From Bacteroides ndongoniae (GTDB lineage Bacteria > Bacteroidota > Bacteroidia > Bacteroidales > Bacteroidaceae): 64,000 bases of DNA. The notes under the pieces were generated by a model. The model was not told the DNA's origin, ran no database searches, and saw nothing but the letters and a program-made list of their open reading frames with translations. Made by a program: the position numbers and the translations under genes. The stretch spans positions 1,054,001-1,118,000 of the forward strand of contig NZ_FNVV01000014.1 of NCBI RefSeq assembly GCF_900108345.1, given 5' to 3'. The stretch's first letter is position 1. Every line of letters starts with the position of its first letter. This document shows positions 52,992 to 62,194 of the stretch, in pieces.

Positions 52992-55772
52992 TTACTCCCC
53001 GCCATGCTGCTGGATATACTCACTTGGCGTGCTGCCCGTGAACTTCTTGAAAGCACGGAAGAAGGAGGCCTTCGATTTGAAGCCGCATTTCTCGGCCAAG
53101 GTGACCAGTGTATATTTTTTATGAAGTCCTTCGGCTACCGACTGTTTGAAACGCTCTACCCGATAGCTGTTGACAAAGTCGTAGTAGCCCATCTTCAGGT
53201 GGTGGGTAAATACTGCGGAAAGCAGATAAGTGGGATACCCCACAGCTACCGCTACGTCCGACTGCTTTAAGTCGACATTGAGATAAGGTTGCTGCTCCTC
53301 CATATAGCGCTTCAAGGCTTCGATGACAGCTTGTGCCTCGGCTTCGTTCAGTTTCGAGTAACTTTCCGCAGACGACTGCACAGCCTCAGGTGCCGGTTCC
53401 GACGGTTGAACTGGTGGCAGGGCCTGTACCGGACTTTCTACCTGAACATCTGCAACAGGTTTCCTGTTCCGTATTCTGTAAACAACAAATGCAGATATTG
53501 CCAACACGCCTCCCAAGACAACCACATAAAGCAACCACGAACGCTGAGTGCCGACAACAAACGAAACAAAATCCTCGGAATCGCGATTCATATACTCGCG
53601 AACCCTGAATTTATACTGTCCGGAGGGCAAACCAAAGAAAGATACTTTGTCTTCACCGCTTAAGTCGATCCAAGTGGAATCCTTACCTTCGAGCATATAC
53701 TGGTATCTGGCCTGTCCCGGTGCACGATAGCCCAACGGGAAGAATTGAAAAGTCACCGTATTCTCATCCGGCTCCAACACAAGTACCGTATCGGAACACA
53801 ACACATAGTGGTCGGCATACGGCTTACCGTTGACAAACATTTCCGTGATGCGCACTGACAGGTCCGGATATTCCTGTTGCGGAATAATGGTATACACTCC
53901 TTTCGTGGCACACACCCATAACTGCCCGTTCTCATCTTTCGCAATCGGAGCTCCGGAACTGACAGACAAACCTGCCTCCATACCGAAAAGCCGATAACCT
54001 TCCAGTTTCTCGTCCATCCGCAGCAAACCGGTTGCATCGCCCAACCAATAAAAGCCCAAGCTGTCCTGCATCACCGTATGGCACCTCACCGCATCCAACA
54101 TCCGGAAATGTTTCAGTTCGTTGTCGGCCACGAGCAGCCGATTGTCGAGCAGGCAGAAAAACAAGGTTCCGTCACGCCCTTCGTAAATGGAACGTACTGC
54201 AGCAGAACAGACTGAAGGCAATCCGGCTGAAGAACAACGTCCGGTAGAGCGGTCGAACAGCGTCAGTCCCTTGTCCGTCCCGACCCAAAAACGCTGTTTC
54301 GAGTCCACATAAATGCCGTAAACAATATTTCCCGGCATCCCACTGCCCGAAGCGTTATAGTCGCGTATATCGCCGGAACGCCGGTCGTAAGAATAAAGTC
54401 CGTCGGAAGCCGCCAGCCATACCAGCCCCTCGCCATCGTCCTGAAACATAAAAATGTCGTTAGATACACAGGTCCGGGTCAACGGAGTTTCGCGGAAAGT
54501 CCCGTCCTTAGGATTGAACACAGCCAGACCACCGCCACAGGTCCCGACCCAGACTTCATCACCGTTATCGAAAAAAGAGAAAATCAGGTTAGAACGCAGA
54601 TGCCCCTCCCCTGCTCTCGAAACACTGACCAGACGAATGTTGCCAGTACGTTCGTCTACACAATAAAATCCTTCGCGTGTTCCGACAAACGTATAATGAC
54701 CGGTTTTAAGGAAACTGCGCACCCCGACATCGTGGCGTGCAAACAGACCACGTGCATAACGCCGGTACGAGGCATCTCTCTTTTTCAACAGGTTCATCCC
54801 TTGATAATAATCGGTTCCGCACCAGATTTCGTCCCCGGCAAGCAAGACCGAAGAAAGCATATTGGATAATAGCCCCTGACCTGTTTCACCATCGTAAGTA
54901 AAGTGACGCATGGTTGCTCCTTCCGTAGCTGAAAGCAGATAAAGTCCCTGTCCTTTGGTTGCTACACCAAGCAGACCGGCTTCCCAATCCAAAGCTACAA
55001 CCGGCACCTGTACATCGCTTTTCCAGAAAGAAGAAAAAGTACGCTTCGACAAGTCGAAGGTGATAACCTCACCTTGCTGGGTTCCAATATACAGACAGCC
55101 TTCCCGTTCCACAAGACAAAACAGACGACCCGCAGAAGCTAATGGACAAGGATAAAATTTCAATGCGCCCGAACGAGTGTCACATAGCACCAGTCCCTCG
55201 GCTGTCAACAGCCAAGCTTCCTGCGACCCCACTACAGCTATGTCCATAATCAGATTACGAGCGGAAATAGCATTTTTCTCGTCCATCACAATATGACGCA
55301 AGCGGCTGCCATCGTAGATATAAAGTCCGTTGGTAGTAGCTATGTAGAGGGTTCCCGATTCGTCTTTACCTAAAGCCTGTACGGGAAAGTTTATTTCGTC
55401 GGCAAACATCCGTTCCATCGTATGAGCCACATGATTCATACGCCAGACCCCCTGAATGGTAGCTGCCCATAGTTCATGTTTTTGGGCTTCGATAAGTGCA
55501 TTTACCAGAAATGGAGCTGGAGCTATGCCTTGCCTTTCTTCAGCAAAATGATAGGCCAACGAACGGCGACCGCCGACCCGTTCCACAGTAGCTCCTGTAC
55601 CTATCCAGACAAAACCGTCCGAATCCTTATAAATGGCGTTAATACGATTGTCTTCGAAACGGCATGTTATTTCATCATTGCCGATAGCCGTTACAGTATA
55701 CTCGTCAGCGGAAGCACCTCCTGCCGCAACAAACAACAGCACAAATATCAAAAAAAATCTTAGCAAAGGCAT
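52992..55772 (-). CDS. One-component transmembrane sensor: beta-propeller, Y_Y_Y and AraC domain without kinase
   Basis: 926 residues, with a signal peptide to about 22 and a good ribosome site (AGGAGA) before ATG 55772. The periplasmic part has propeller repeats of the same W-GT type as HTCS proteins (25-640) and a Y_Y_Y domain (about 660-735). One membrane helix (about 741-765, WLLYVVVLGGVLAISAFVVY) leads to a proline-rich linker (PVQALPPVQPSEPAPEA) and an AraC-type double helix-turn-helix (about 820-926, EKCGFKSKASFFRAFKKFTG). HisKA, HATPase and receiver domains are completely absent and there is no frameshift trace. So it would pass a periplasmic signal straight to DNA. The targets could be the acyltransferase and lyase genes upstream. 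Confidence 0.85.
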   Translation of the reverse strand: MPLLRFFLIFVLLFVAAGGASADEYTVTAIGNDEITCRFEDNRINAIYKDSDGFVWIGTGATVERVGGRRSLAYHFAEERQGIAPAPFLVNALIEAQKHELWAATIQGVWRMNHVAHTMERMFADEINFPVQALGKDESGTLYIATTNGLYIYDGSRLRHIVMDEKNAISARNLIMDIAVVGSQEAWLLTAEGLVLCDTRSGALKFYPCPLASAGRLFCLVEREGCLYIGTQQGEVITFDLSKRTFSSFWKSDVQVPVVALDWEAGLLGVATKGQGLYLLSATEGATMRHFTYDGETGQGLLSNMLSSVLLAGDEIWCGTDYYQGMNLLKKRDASYRRYARGLFARHDVGVRSFLKTGHYTFVGTREGFYCVDERTGNIRLVSVSRAGEGHLRSNLIFSFFDNGDEVWVGTCGGGLAVFNPKDGTFRETPLTRTCVSNDIFMFQDDGEGLVWLAASDGLYSYDRRSGDIRDYNASGSGMPGNIVYGIYVDSKQRFWVGTDKGLTLFDRSTGRCSSAGLPSVCSAAVRSIYEGRDGTLFFCLLDNRLLVADNELKHFRMLDAVRCHTVMQDSLGFYWLGDATGLLRMDEKLEGYRLFGMEAGLSVSSGAPIAKDENGQLWVCATKGVYTIIPQQEYPDLSVRITEMFVNGKPYADHYVLCSDTVLVLEPDENTVTFQFFPLGYRAPGQARYQYMLEGKDSTWIDLSGEDKVSFFGLPSGQYKFRVREYMNRDSEDFVSFVVGTQRSWLLYVVVLGGVLAISAFVVYRIRNRKPVADVQVESPVQALPPVQPSEPAPEAVQSSAESYSKLNEAEAQAVIEALKRYMEEQQPYLNVDLKQSDVAVAVGYPTYLLSAVFTHHLKMGYYDFVNSYRVERFKQSVAEGLHKKYTLVTLAEKCGFKSKASFFRAFKKFTGSTPSEYIQQHGGE

Positions 55773-55806
55773 TTTCTCGTTCTCCTATATAGCAAATAAG
55801 AATATG

Positions 55807-55814
55807 CAAAAATA
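55807..55814 (-). promoter_or_regulatory. -7 box of the sensor gene
   Basis: The minus strand reads TATTTTTG, matching TAnnTTTG, 35 bp upstream of the start. No -33 TTTG at a usual distance. Confidence 0.5.
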
Positions 55815-55860
55815 GAAAAAAAGCCAAATTCCACCACATTTCTCCCCAAGATAACTACGG

Positions 55861-57006
55861 TCAAGACTTACGTTCAAGGAACTTTCTGCTCAGCCATCGA
55901 CGAATCGGTTCATCATACAGCTTCAGACAAAGATAAGCCAGCAGAATACTGCCTAAAAATACAGCTGTCGCCACCGGCCACGCCTGAGAGAAAGAAAGTT
56001 CTTTGCGCCATACCCAAGCATAGAACAAATACATAAAGGGATAATGGATGATATAAAGCGGATAGGAAATATCACCCAGAAACTTGCAAACACGTGTGGA
56101 AGCACGGTCTGTCGTTTGCCCCGAAGCACCAAACCATACCAACAACGGAAAAGCAAAAAGGACACAAAGGGAATCGTAAAGCCCATTATGCCACCACGCA
56201 CCACCAGTCCCCAAATGAGGCACACATAGCAATATGGCTACTCCCAAACTGCACCACCAGAAAGCCCCCCGAATGTGTACAGGCTTGAATAGACGCGACA
56301 TCAGTAATCCTACCGAAAAGGAAAACATCATACGCAGTAAACCACCGGGCAGATTGTATTCCAACAAGGACCATCCCACGCCCAAATGCCCGAATCCTGA
56401 TAAATTGAATAAAGCGAACGAAGCCAGTCCAGCCCCTGTCAGCACCACCCATACAGTCAGCCACCTTGTAGACAAACGGCGGAGGAACAAGGCATAAAGC
56501 ACATTGCCGATGTACTCGAAAAAAAGTGACCAACTGGGACCATTGAGCGGAAACATCTCACCATTTCCACGTACCTCCGGTGCTGAAGCGGGAAGAGCCG
56601 GAATCAGAAACAAGCCCAGCAATGTGGCCAACGTCACATCAGAAAAAGTAACCGGTGTCCCGTCCCATTTCACACTACCTTGCACCATAAAAGACAAAGC
56701 CCCCAACAGAACACCCATTACCAGCATGGGATGCAAACGGATAAGGCGTCGCTTGAAAAAATCGCCCAACCTCATCCGTTTCCAGCGGTCATCGTAAGCA
56801 TACCCCACCACAAAGCCAGAAAGAACAAAGAAAAAATCGACAGCCAGATAGCCGTGATTGAATCTCTGATCGACAGGACTGGTTGCAAAACCTTCGAAAA
56901 CATGATACCAGATGACCAGCAATGCTGCTACGCCCCTCAATCCATCAAGAATCTCATAATGAGGCTTGGAGTCGGCAAACGAAGCGGAAGAAGTGATGTT
57001 TCTCAT
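55861..57006 (-). CDS. Acyltransferase family 3 (OafA/YrhL-like) membrane protein
   Basis: 381 residues with about ten membrane helices. It has the family start ILDGLRGVAALLVIWYHVFEGF, with the conserved histidine in WYH, then RFNHGYLAVDFFFVLSGFVVGYAY and RRLIRLHPMLVMG. These inner-membrane enzymes add O-acetyl or other acyl groups to cell-surface glycans or lipids. It is an odd gene for a degradative locus, more likely for capsule, LPS or exopolysaccharide decoration. The gap to the GH28-like gene is about 200 bp, without a recognisable promoter. Confidence 0.9.
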   Translation of the reverse strand: MRNITSSASFADSKPHYEILDGLRGVAALLVIWYHVFEGFATSPVDQRFNHGYLAVDFFFVLSGFVVGYAYDDRWKRMRLGDFFKRRLIRLHPMLVMGVLLGALSFMVQGSVKWDGTPVTFSDVTLATLLGLFLIPALPASAPEVRGNGEMFPLNGPSWSLFFEYIGNVLYALFLRRLSTRWLTVWVVLTGAGLASFALFNLSGFGHLGVGWSLLEYNLPGGLLRMMFSFSVGLLMSRLFKPVHIRGAFWWCSLGVAILLCVPHLGTGGAWWHNGLYDSLCVLFAFPLLVWFGASGQTTDRASTRVCKFLGDISYPLYIIHYPFMYLFYAWVWRKELSFSQAWPVATAVFLGSILLAYLCLKLYDEPIRRWLSRKFLERKS

Positions 57007-57209
57007 AACAAATATCAGTTTTGTTAGCCGTCAGTTACAGAACTATACGTCCTCACTCCAACAGCCTTCAATGAATAATAATGAGCCGAAAGATAGACAG
57101 AAAGTTCGGATTGTGCAACCCAAAAAACATCTCTTTTTCTCTTCCTTCATTCTTCCACCCTTTAATTCACCAAATCAAAAGACTCATAAACTTCAGAACC
57201 GATCCATTC

Positions 57210-58673
57210 TTACTCAAACGTCACTCCCTCGGTATGTTCACCCACAAAGATACGTGCCATGTCGCCTGTCTTGTACCAGGTCGGCTTACCGGGCATGTTA
57301 TCTGCGATACGCACACCGTTAATGACCAGGTTCTCGAAACGGATGTTCTTCACACGACGTTCTTTGTCGTAGCCGATAATCTGTGAGACCTCCGCATTGC
57401 TGCCTGTATATACAATATCTTTGAAAAATACATCTTCGATACCTCGGCCCGGTGCCTGGCAATACTTCTTGTTATAGAAAATACGCAGATTCAACAACTG
57501 GCCCTGACGGAAATTCTCAATACGGATATTCTCGAAACGGACATGACGAATCAGGTTATTGTCGCCAGCATTGATAGCAAGGCAACCTTGATAGTCTAGT
57601 TGTTTCTCTTTATGATCCAGAATGTCGATGTTTACATAATTCAGATTCTCCAACACCTCTGGATTTTTTACATTACCGTGAATACCAATAAAGATGGGAT
57701 GAGCCACGTCGGCCCACAGCGTAGAGTTCTGCATCGTAATATTACGGCATCCGCCTACGAATCCCATACGTGTGCCATAAACGGTGGTACAGTCGTCCGA
57801 ATTGCGGCAAAACACTCCGTCGAAAAGGACATTGTTGCTGGCAAATACGTTCAGTCCGTCACCCCAGCCATAGGAACTGATGACCTTCACGTTGCGTATC
57901 GTCACGCTGTCCGAACCGCCCGTAGGGCATTGGGTAGAAATCAAACCATCGACCAGCACATTTTTCGAGTTAACAATGCTCAACCCGGCTCCTCTGCCTT
58001 CAGGGTGCACTTTTCCGCGTCCCAGTATCTTGACATCGCGCACATTCACTGCACGGATACATCCCTTGACTACAGCACCACCTGCTACATAGACCGTCTT
58101 TCCAGACGGAACATTCAACGTATCGCCCGGCAGACGATGTACACCGGGACCGAAATAAATCAGGTCACGACGCCGCTTCAGTTTCTTCAGCGTCGTTCCT
58201 TCCAGCGGATTGTTCACGTCAATCGGATTGGCAAACAAGTGAAGATTGTGAAAAATATCACCGTTGACCTCTACCGAAAGATTGCGTGGACGATCCAACC
58301 GGAAAGTCAGTACGCTATCCGTTACAGTCGGTACAATACCGTATGAAAGAGGACGCACACGGGCGGTCTCGATGCTACCATGACAAAAACGGACTTTAAC
58401 TTCCACCTCGCCCGAAAAGTCGAAATAGCCCAACGAAGCCTTTTCCACATGATGTTTGGTATCTCTTACTTCATCCACTTTGACAGCGTACGTATCTACT
58501 TGCTTCCACTCGCCTCCCGGTTCACGCACATCGACAACGAAGTCGTTTTTCATCTCCTCGCCTTCGGGAGCGGGATAAGTAATCAGTCGATTCTGTGCCC
58601 AAGCATTGTAAACAATGCCTAACAAGGCACCTGTAACCAACAGGGTTCTTTTCAATCTCATTTCTATATTCAT
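57210..58673 (-). CDS. GH28-like right-handed beta-helix glycosidase, secreted
   Basis: 487 residues, with a signal peptide to about 26 (AWAQ). ATG 58661 is an alternative start. An N-terminal beta-sandwich (30-165) is followed by a parallel beta-helix (170-470) with asparagine ladders such as NVRDVKILGRGKV. The acidic pair in YGWGDGLNVF and NSDDCTTVYG falls where GH28 polygalacturonases have their catalytic aspartates (DD...D). Substrate could be a galacturonan, or a dextran- or uronan-like polymer. It follows the heparinase-type gene after 102 bp on the same strand, so lyase plus beta-helix hydrolase probably act together. Confidence 0.75.
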   Translation of the reverse strand: MNIEMRLKRTLLVTGALLGIVYNAWAQNRLITYPAPEGEEMKNDFVVDVREPGGEWKQVDTYAVKVDEVRDTKHHVEKASLGYFDFSGEVEVKVRFCHGSIETARVRPLSYGIVPTVTDSVLTFRLDRPRNLSVEVNGDIFHNLHLFANPIDVNNPLEGTTLKKLKRRRDLIYFGPGVHRLPGDTLNVPSGKTVYVAGGAVVKGCIRAVNVRDVKILGRGKVHPEGRGAGLSIVNSKNVLVDGLISTQCPTGGSDSVTIRNVKVISSYGWGDGLNVFASNNVLFDGVFCRNSDDCTTVYGTRMGFVGGCRNITMQNSTLWADVAHPIFIGIHGNVKNPEVLENLNYVNIDILDHKEKQLDYQGCLAINAGDNNLIRHVRFENIRIENFRQGQLLNLRIFYNKKYCQAPGRGIEDVFFKDIVYTGSNAEVSQIIGYDKERRVKNIRFENLVINGVRIADNMPGKPTWYKTGDMARIFVGEHTEGVTFE

Positions 58674-58775
58674 ATTTTTTAGTTTGTACTGCTGGTTATA
58701 CGAAGATTCCTCAACATACGCCTAATCATCTTCAGAAAAATAATAGAAAAAAGATAATCAAAGTAGACTTTCCCA

Positions 58776-61538
58776 TTAATGCAGCAGAGTCTTCACTTCA
58801 ACCGCACGACTGATGACATACTGTTTTCCATCCAAAGAAATTCGGCAGGGGCCAGATGCTGTATAATACCATTCTCCATCCAGATTTTCCAAAAGAACAT
58901 TTATATTCTTATCAGCCTTTATTGTCAGACGAGGAGTTTCCGCATAAGTACCATTACCCATAAAAAATATGTGATCTGTTTCACCTTGTTTCCCCCACAA
59001 AGCATACGTAGCAGCCGCTTTCATTTGCCCCATGCTACATACATGTGCAGCAGTGTCCGACGAAAGAATATGGTCGGTACGTTCTTTCTTCTGTTTCACA
59101 CAAATGCCCACATGGCTGCCCTCTGCATTAGAAGTCACCTCAGGGAACGTAACAGATTCTATCAGACTGGGCTCCATGGCAGACGAAGGCTCGTAGATTG
59201 CTACAAAGGGACGATTCCAAGCTTCTCCCTCCTGACGTGCTACGAAGGTAAGCGTAGGCTGTTCCTTTATATTATAAGGCATGCCCGGAGTACGGCTCAG
59301 TCCTTCGGTCATGGGACTAAGCGCCTTGAAAACAGTACGCTGCGGCTGACCTTTCATCCACATATTCATATAAATATCATCTTTATCCGGCATCTGTATG
59401 GTAAAGGTAGCCTTGATATCCTTATCGGTAAGGGTACACGACTTATCATACAAATAGGAATAGGCATATAAATGAGCTCCGGCAAAAGCTAGTTCATCGG
59501 TAGGCTGTAAAAGCAGATCGGTACCGTCCGAAGCGGTCAGATTCATTGTCTGCCCCAGATTATGATAGAAATAATCGTGCATCTTGTCTCCTCCCAATTC
59601 TTTACGGCTACGGAAGATATCGACATAATATCCTGATTCTGCCCCCGTAGTTACAATGCCGATCAGTCGGGTCTGGTCAGCACGGCTTTCCGGCTCACGG
59701 AAATATACTTCGCTATAAGTGACAGGCGGAAATTTGTCTTCACCAGCAAGTGAAGCAAGTGCGGGAGCCGGATAACAGGATTGAAGCTTGAAAGCATGAT
59801 TACTCTTCATGACCGGATAACTTGATATACCGTCCACACACACCGTATTATGGCTGGGAAACTGGGAATAATATTCCAAATAATCCAAACCACTGTATGA
59901 GTACTGTCCGATACCGGCATCAGGTCCCAGCACATATCCTTTACCATATAATTCCATCGAAATACCATTGGCATGCATGTGATTGCCTTCGCTGCCATTT
60001 AGAGAAACCATCAAGCTGTGGCGACGGTTCATTCCGTTGCGCTGTACCAACCACGACACGTTTGGAGCATAGAATAAAGGAGATACATAATCTTCAACCT
60101 TACCGGCGGCTATCTCTTCATCAAGAGTAAGTGGCTTCTCTCCAAAAAAAGAATGAATGGAAACGGGCACTTTACCGGAAGTCTCCGTCTGGGTAGCCGA
60201 CTCAGGATCGAAGCACTTCAGCATGGCTGTGAAAAAGTTCTCCTGCTCTTTCTTACCGTTGGCACGAGCGTTCCGTATCATACGGACAATAGGAGTCGTG
60301 TTCAGATATCCCGGATGCGTATCACCAAAGCCACATATCATACGATTTGGGAACAGATATTGAGGTAAAGCCGAAACAGCTTTCGGAATAACCGGTAATT
60401 CGGAAGTAAGGTCGACATGCAAATTGCGGTCGAAAAGAGTGGTAAAACTGGTATAATCGTTCAGTACCACATTACTATAACCGGGACATTCGGCCCAAAT
60501 ACCGGTTTGAGGGTCATAGCCATAATCGGCCAGGCGTTTCAAACTCCATTGACGGATACTGGAACGGTTGAGTACATAATCTATATAATATCTGCGCCCC
60601 TTACGATCCGCATAAGCGTCATCATCCTCCAGCACAAGGCCGATATCCATCACATAACGAGCCTGCATCAGATTCCAGTTGTTGTGGGGAACCCCGTTGG
60701 CAATGATATTGTCCGCCCATTTTTTGAAAGCGCCGGCATAAATTTCCATACTGGCGGCATAATGTTCCTTCAGATAATTATACAGAAAGTCGTACAACGG
60801 AACGAGATCGTAAAGAATGTCTTCGTGAATCACCTCAAACGAACTCATACCCACCAAGGTTTGCTGATGCCCATGATTCAGATCGACCGGAACATTACGA
60901 TAATAAATGCCTTGCATATAAGTATCGAATACGCCAGCTGCCAGTCGTGCGTACTTTTCGTCATCGGTCATCCAATAAAGAAAAGCAGCATCGCGCGCAA
61001 TCCCAACAATCTCACGGTTCAGGCTCTCAATATTACGTCCGGTTTTAGAAGGATGCACTTTCTCTAAAGGGCGTCCGGGCAAGGTATTATTGTGAAAGGT
61101 AACATTACCAGCTTCATCATCATCGTACGGTTTCACATCTTCCAACCGGGGGCGTCCATAAGTAGCAACTGTTCCACGGGTTCCCGTATAACGTACAGTA
61201 GGGACAGGTGCTTTCGCCCCACCTGCATGGTCAAATACTTCCCCCTTGATATAAACATCGGTTGCATGTGAAGTCCAGTACATAGCCAATCGCGACAGTA
61301 ACCAATCCGGTTGACTTTCCGTCCGTTCAGTGTATTTATCCGTACGTTGCTTCAGTTTTTCAAATACGTCCTTTGCCCAACTCTCATTTTCTATCAACTT
61401 CCATGCTTCATCCTTGCCCTGTGGAGTAGTAAGATAACGTGGATGTTCCTGAGGCAATTGCGACAGATTTACACTGTTTTGCGACCATAACACAACCGCC
61501 ATGCATAGAAAAAACAATACCGTTTCAAGTCTTTTCAT
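58776..61538 (-). CDS. Heparinase II/III-type polysaccharide lyase, secreted
   Basis: 920 residues, with a signal peptide to about 19. An (alpha/alpha) toroid spans about 25-400 (RNIESLNREIVGIARDAAFL, HNNWNLMQARYV). A beta-sandwich domain follows with NGSEGNHMHANGISMELYGKG and QFPSHNTVCVDG, the histidine-containing stretches that bind metal or catalyse in PL12, PL15 and PL21-type lyases. It should cut uronate-containing chains by beta-elimination and leave an unsaturated uronate, which is the substrate of the GH88 enzyme at 29.3 kb. The exact PL family is not certain. It is divergent from an HTCS gene at 62.2 kb, the probable regulator. Confidence 0.85.
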   Translation of the reverse strand: MKRLETVLFFLCMAVVLWSQNSVNLSQLPQEHPRYLTTPQGKDEAWKLIENESWAKDVFEKLKQRTDKYTERTESQPDWLLSRLAMYWTSHATDVYIKGEVFDHAGGAKAPVPTVRYTGTRGTVATYGRPRLEDVKPYDDDEAGNVTFHNNTLPGRPLEKVHPSKTGRNIESLNREIVGIARDAAFLYWMTDDEKYARLAAGVFDTYMQGIYYRNVPVDLNHGHQQTLVGMSSFEVIHEDILYDLVPLYDFLYNYLKEHYAASMEIYAGAFKKWADNIIANGVPHNNWNLMQARYVMDIGLVLEDDDAYADRKGRRYYIDYVLNRSSIRQWSLKRLADYGYDPQTGIWAECPGYSNVVLNDYTSFTTLFDRNLHVDLTSELPVIPKAVSALPQYLFPNRMICGFGDTHPGYLNTTPIVRMIRNARANGKKEQENFFTAMLKCFDPESATQTETSGKVPVSIHSFFGEKPLTLDEEIAAGKVEDYVSPLFYAPNVSWLVQRNGMNRRHSLMVSLNGSEGNHMHANGISMELYGKGYVLGPDAGIGQYSYSGLDYLEYYSQFPSHNTVCVDGISSYPVMKSNHAFKLQSCYPAPALASLAGEDKFPPVTYSEVYFREPESRADQTRLIGIVTTGAESGYYVDIFRSRKELGGDKMHDYFYHNLGQTMNLTASDGTDLLLQPTDELAFAGAHLYAYSYLYDKSCTLTDKDIKATFTIQMPDKDDIYMNMWMKGQPQRTVFKALSPMTEGLSRTPGMPYNIKEQPTLTFVARQEGEAWNRPFVAIYEPSSAMEPSLIESVTFPEVTSNAEGSHVGICVKQKKERTDHILSSDTAAHVCSMGQMKAAATYALWGKQGETDHIFFMGNGTYAETPRLTIKADKNINVLLENLDGEWYYTASGPCRISLDGKQYVISRAVEVKTLLH

Positions 61539-61562
61539 ATCTTTATTCTGATTTCTGTTTTA

Positions 61563-61570
61563 TAAAGATA
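61563..61570 (-). promoter_or_regulatory. Possible -7 box of the lyase gene
   Basis: The minus strand reads TATCTTTA, one base from TAnnTTTG, 25 bp upstream of the start. No -33 box, consistent with an activator-dependent promoter. Confidence 0.35.
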
Positions 61571-61812
61571 CGAATTAAATCGTATTTCTACTCAACACGC
61601 TTATGTCATTTCGATTGTTTTACTGCATTTTTACATTATCATGACTACAAGAAAATGGTTCGATTGGAAAGTGAAATATATTCCAATATGAGAATAATAG
61701 TTAAGAAAGACTTTAACATTTACAACTTCCGCCACCTATCCACAGATAAATATCTATATTTCAACATATTATCCAACAATATATCGTATATTACCAAAAC
61801 CTTTGGGGATAG

Positions 61813-61906
61813 TAGGCAACATTCAAGTCGAAGGTAGGCAACATTCGATGCGATAGTAGGCAACATCCGATACGATAGTAGGCAACATCCGATACGAAGA
61901 TAGGCT
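61813..61906. repeat. 22-bp tandem array, GTAGGCAACAT family
   Basis: GTAGGCAACAT starts at 61813, 61835, 61857 and 61879, and ATAGGC at 61901, exactly 22 bp apart. It lies between the divergent lyase and HTCS genes. The rest of that 656-bp interval is AT-rich with no gene I can support. Confidence 0.88.
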
Positions 61907-62143
61907 GATTTTATATTGAACACAAATTAATTTTGTCAAGCACATATAAAATTCATCGATCCCAAAATTATCCTTCTAAAAACAGGAATACATATCCTCA
62001 AATTGTACAAAAAACATTTTCAACCGTCAATTCGCATAAATAGTTTATTTAAGGAAGAAAGCTACTTCACATACAAAGATGAAAGACAATCGGATAAAAA
62101 TAAAAAATAGCCTGTAGAAACAACACTGAAAACTTGTTTTTCC

Positions 62144-62175
62144 TTTGTCTCGACACCCACCTTTTTTTATCTTTG
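62144..62175 (+). promoter_or_regulatory. Promoter of the second HTCS gene
   Basis: TTTG at 62144-62147, a 20-bp spacer and TATCTTTG at 62168-62175, a full consensus match, 19 bp before the start. Confidence 0.82.
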
Positions 62176-62194
62176 CAAAGTTAATATTGGGAAA

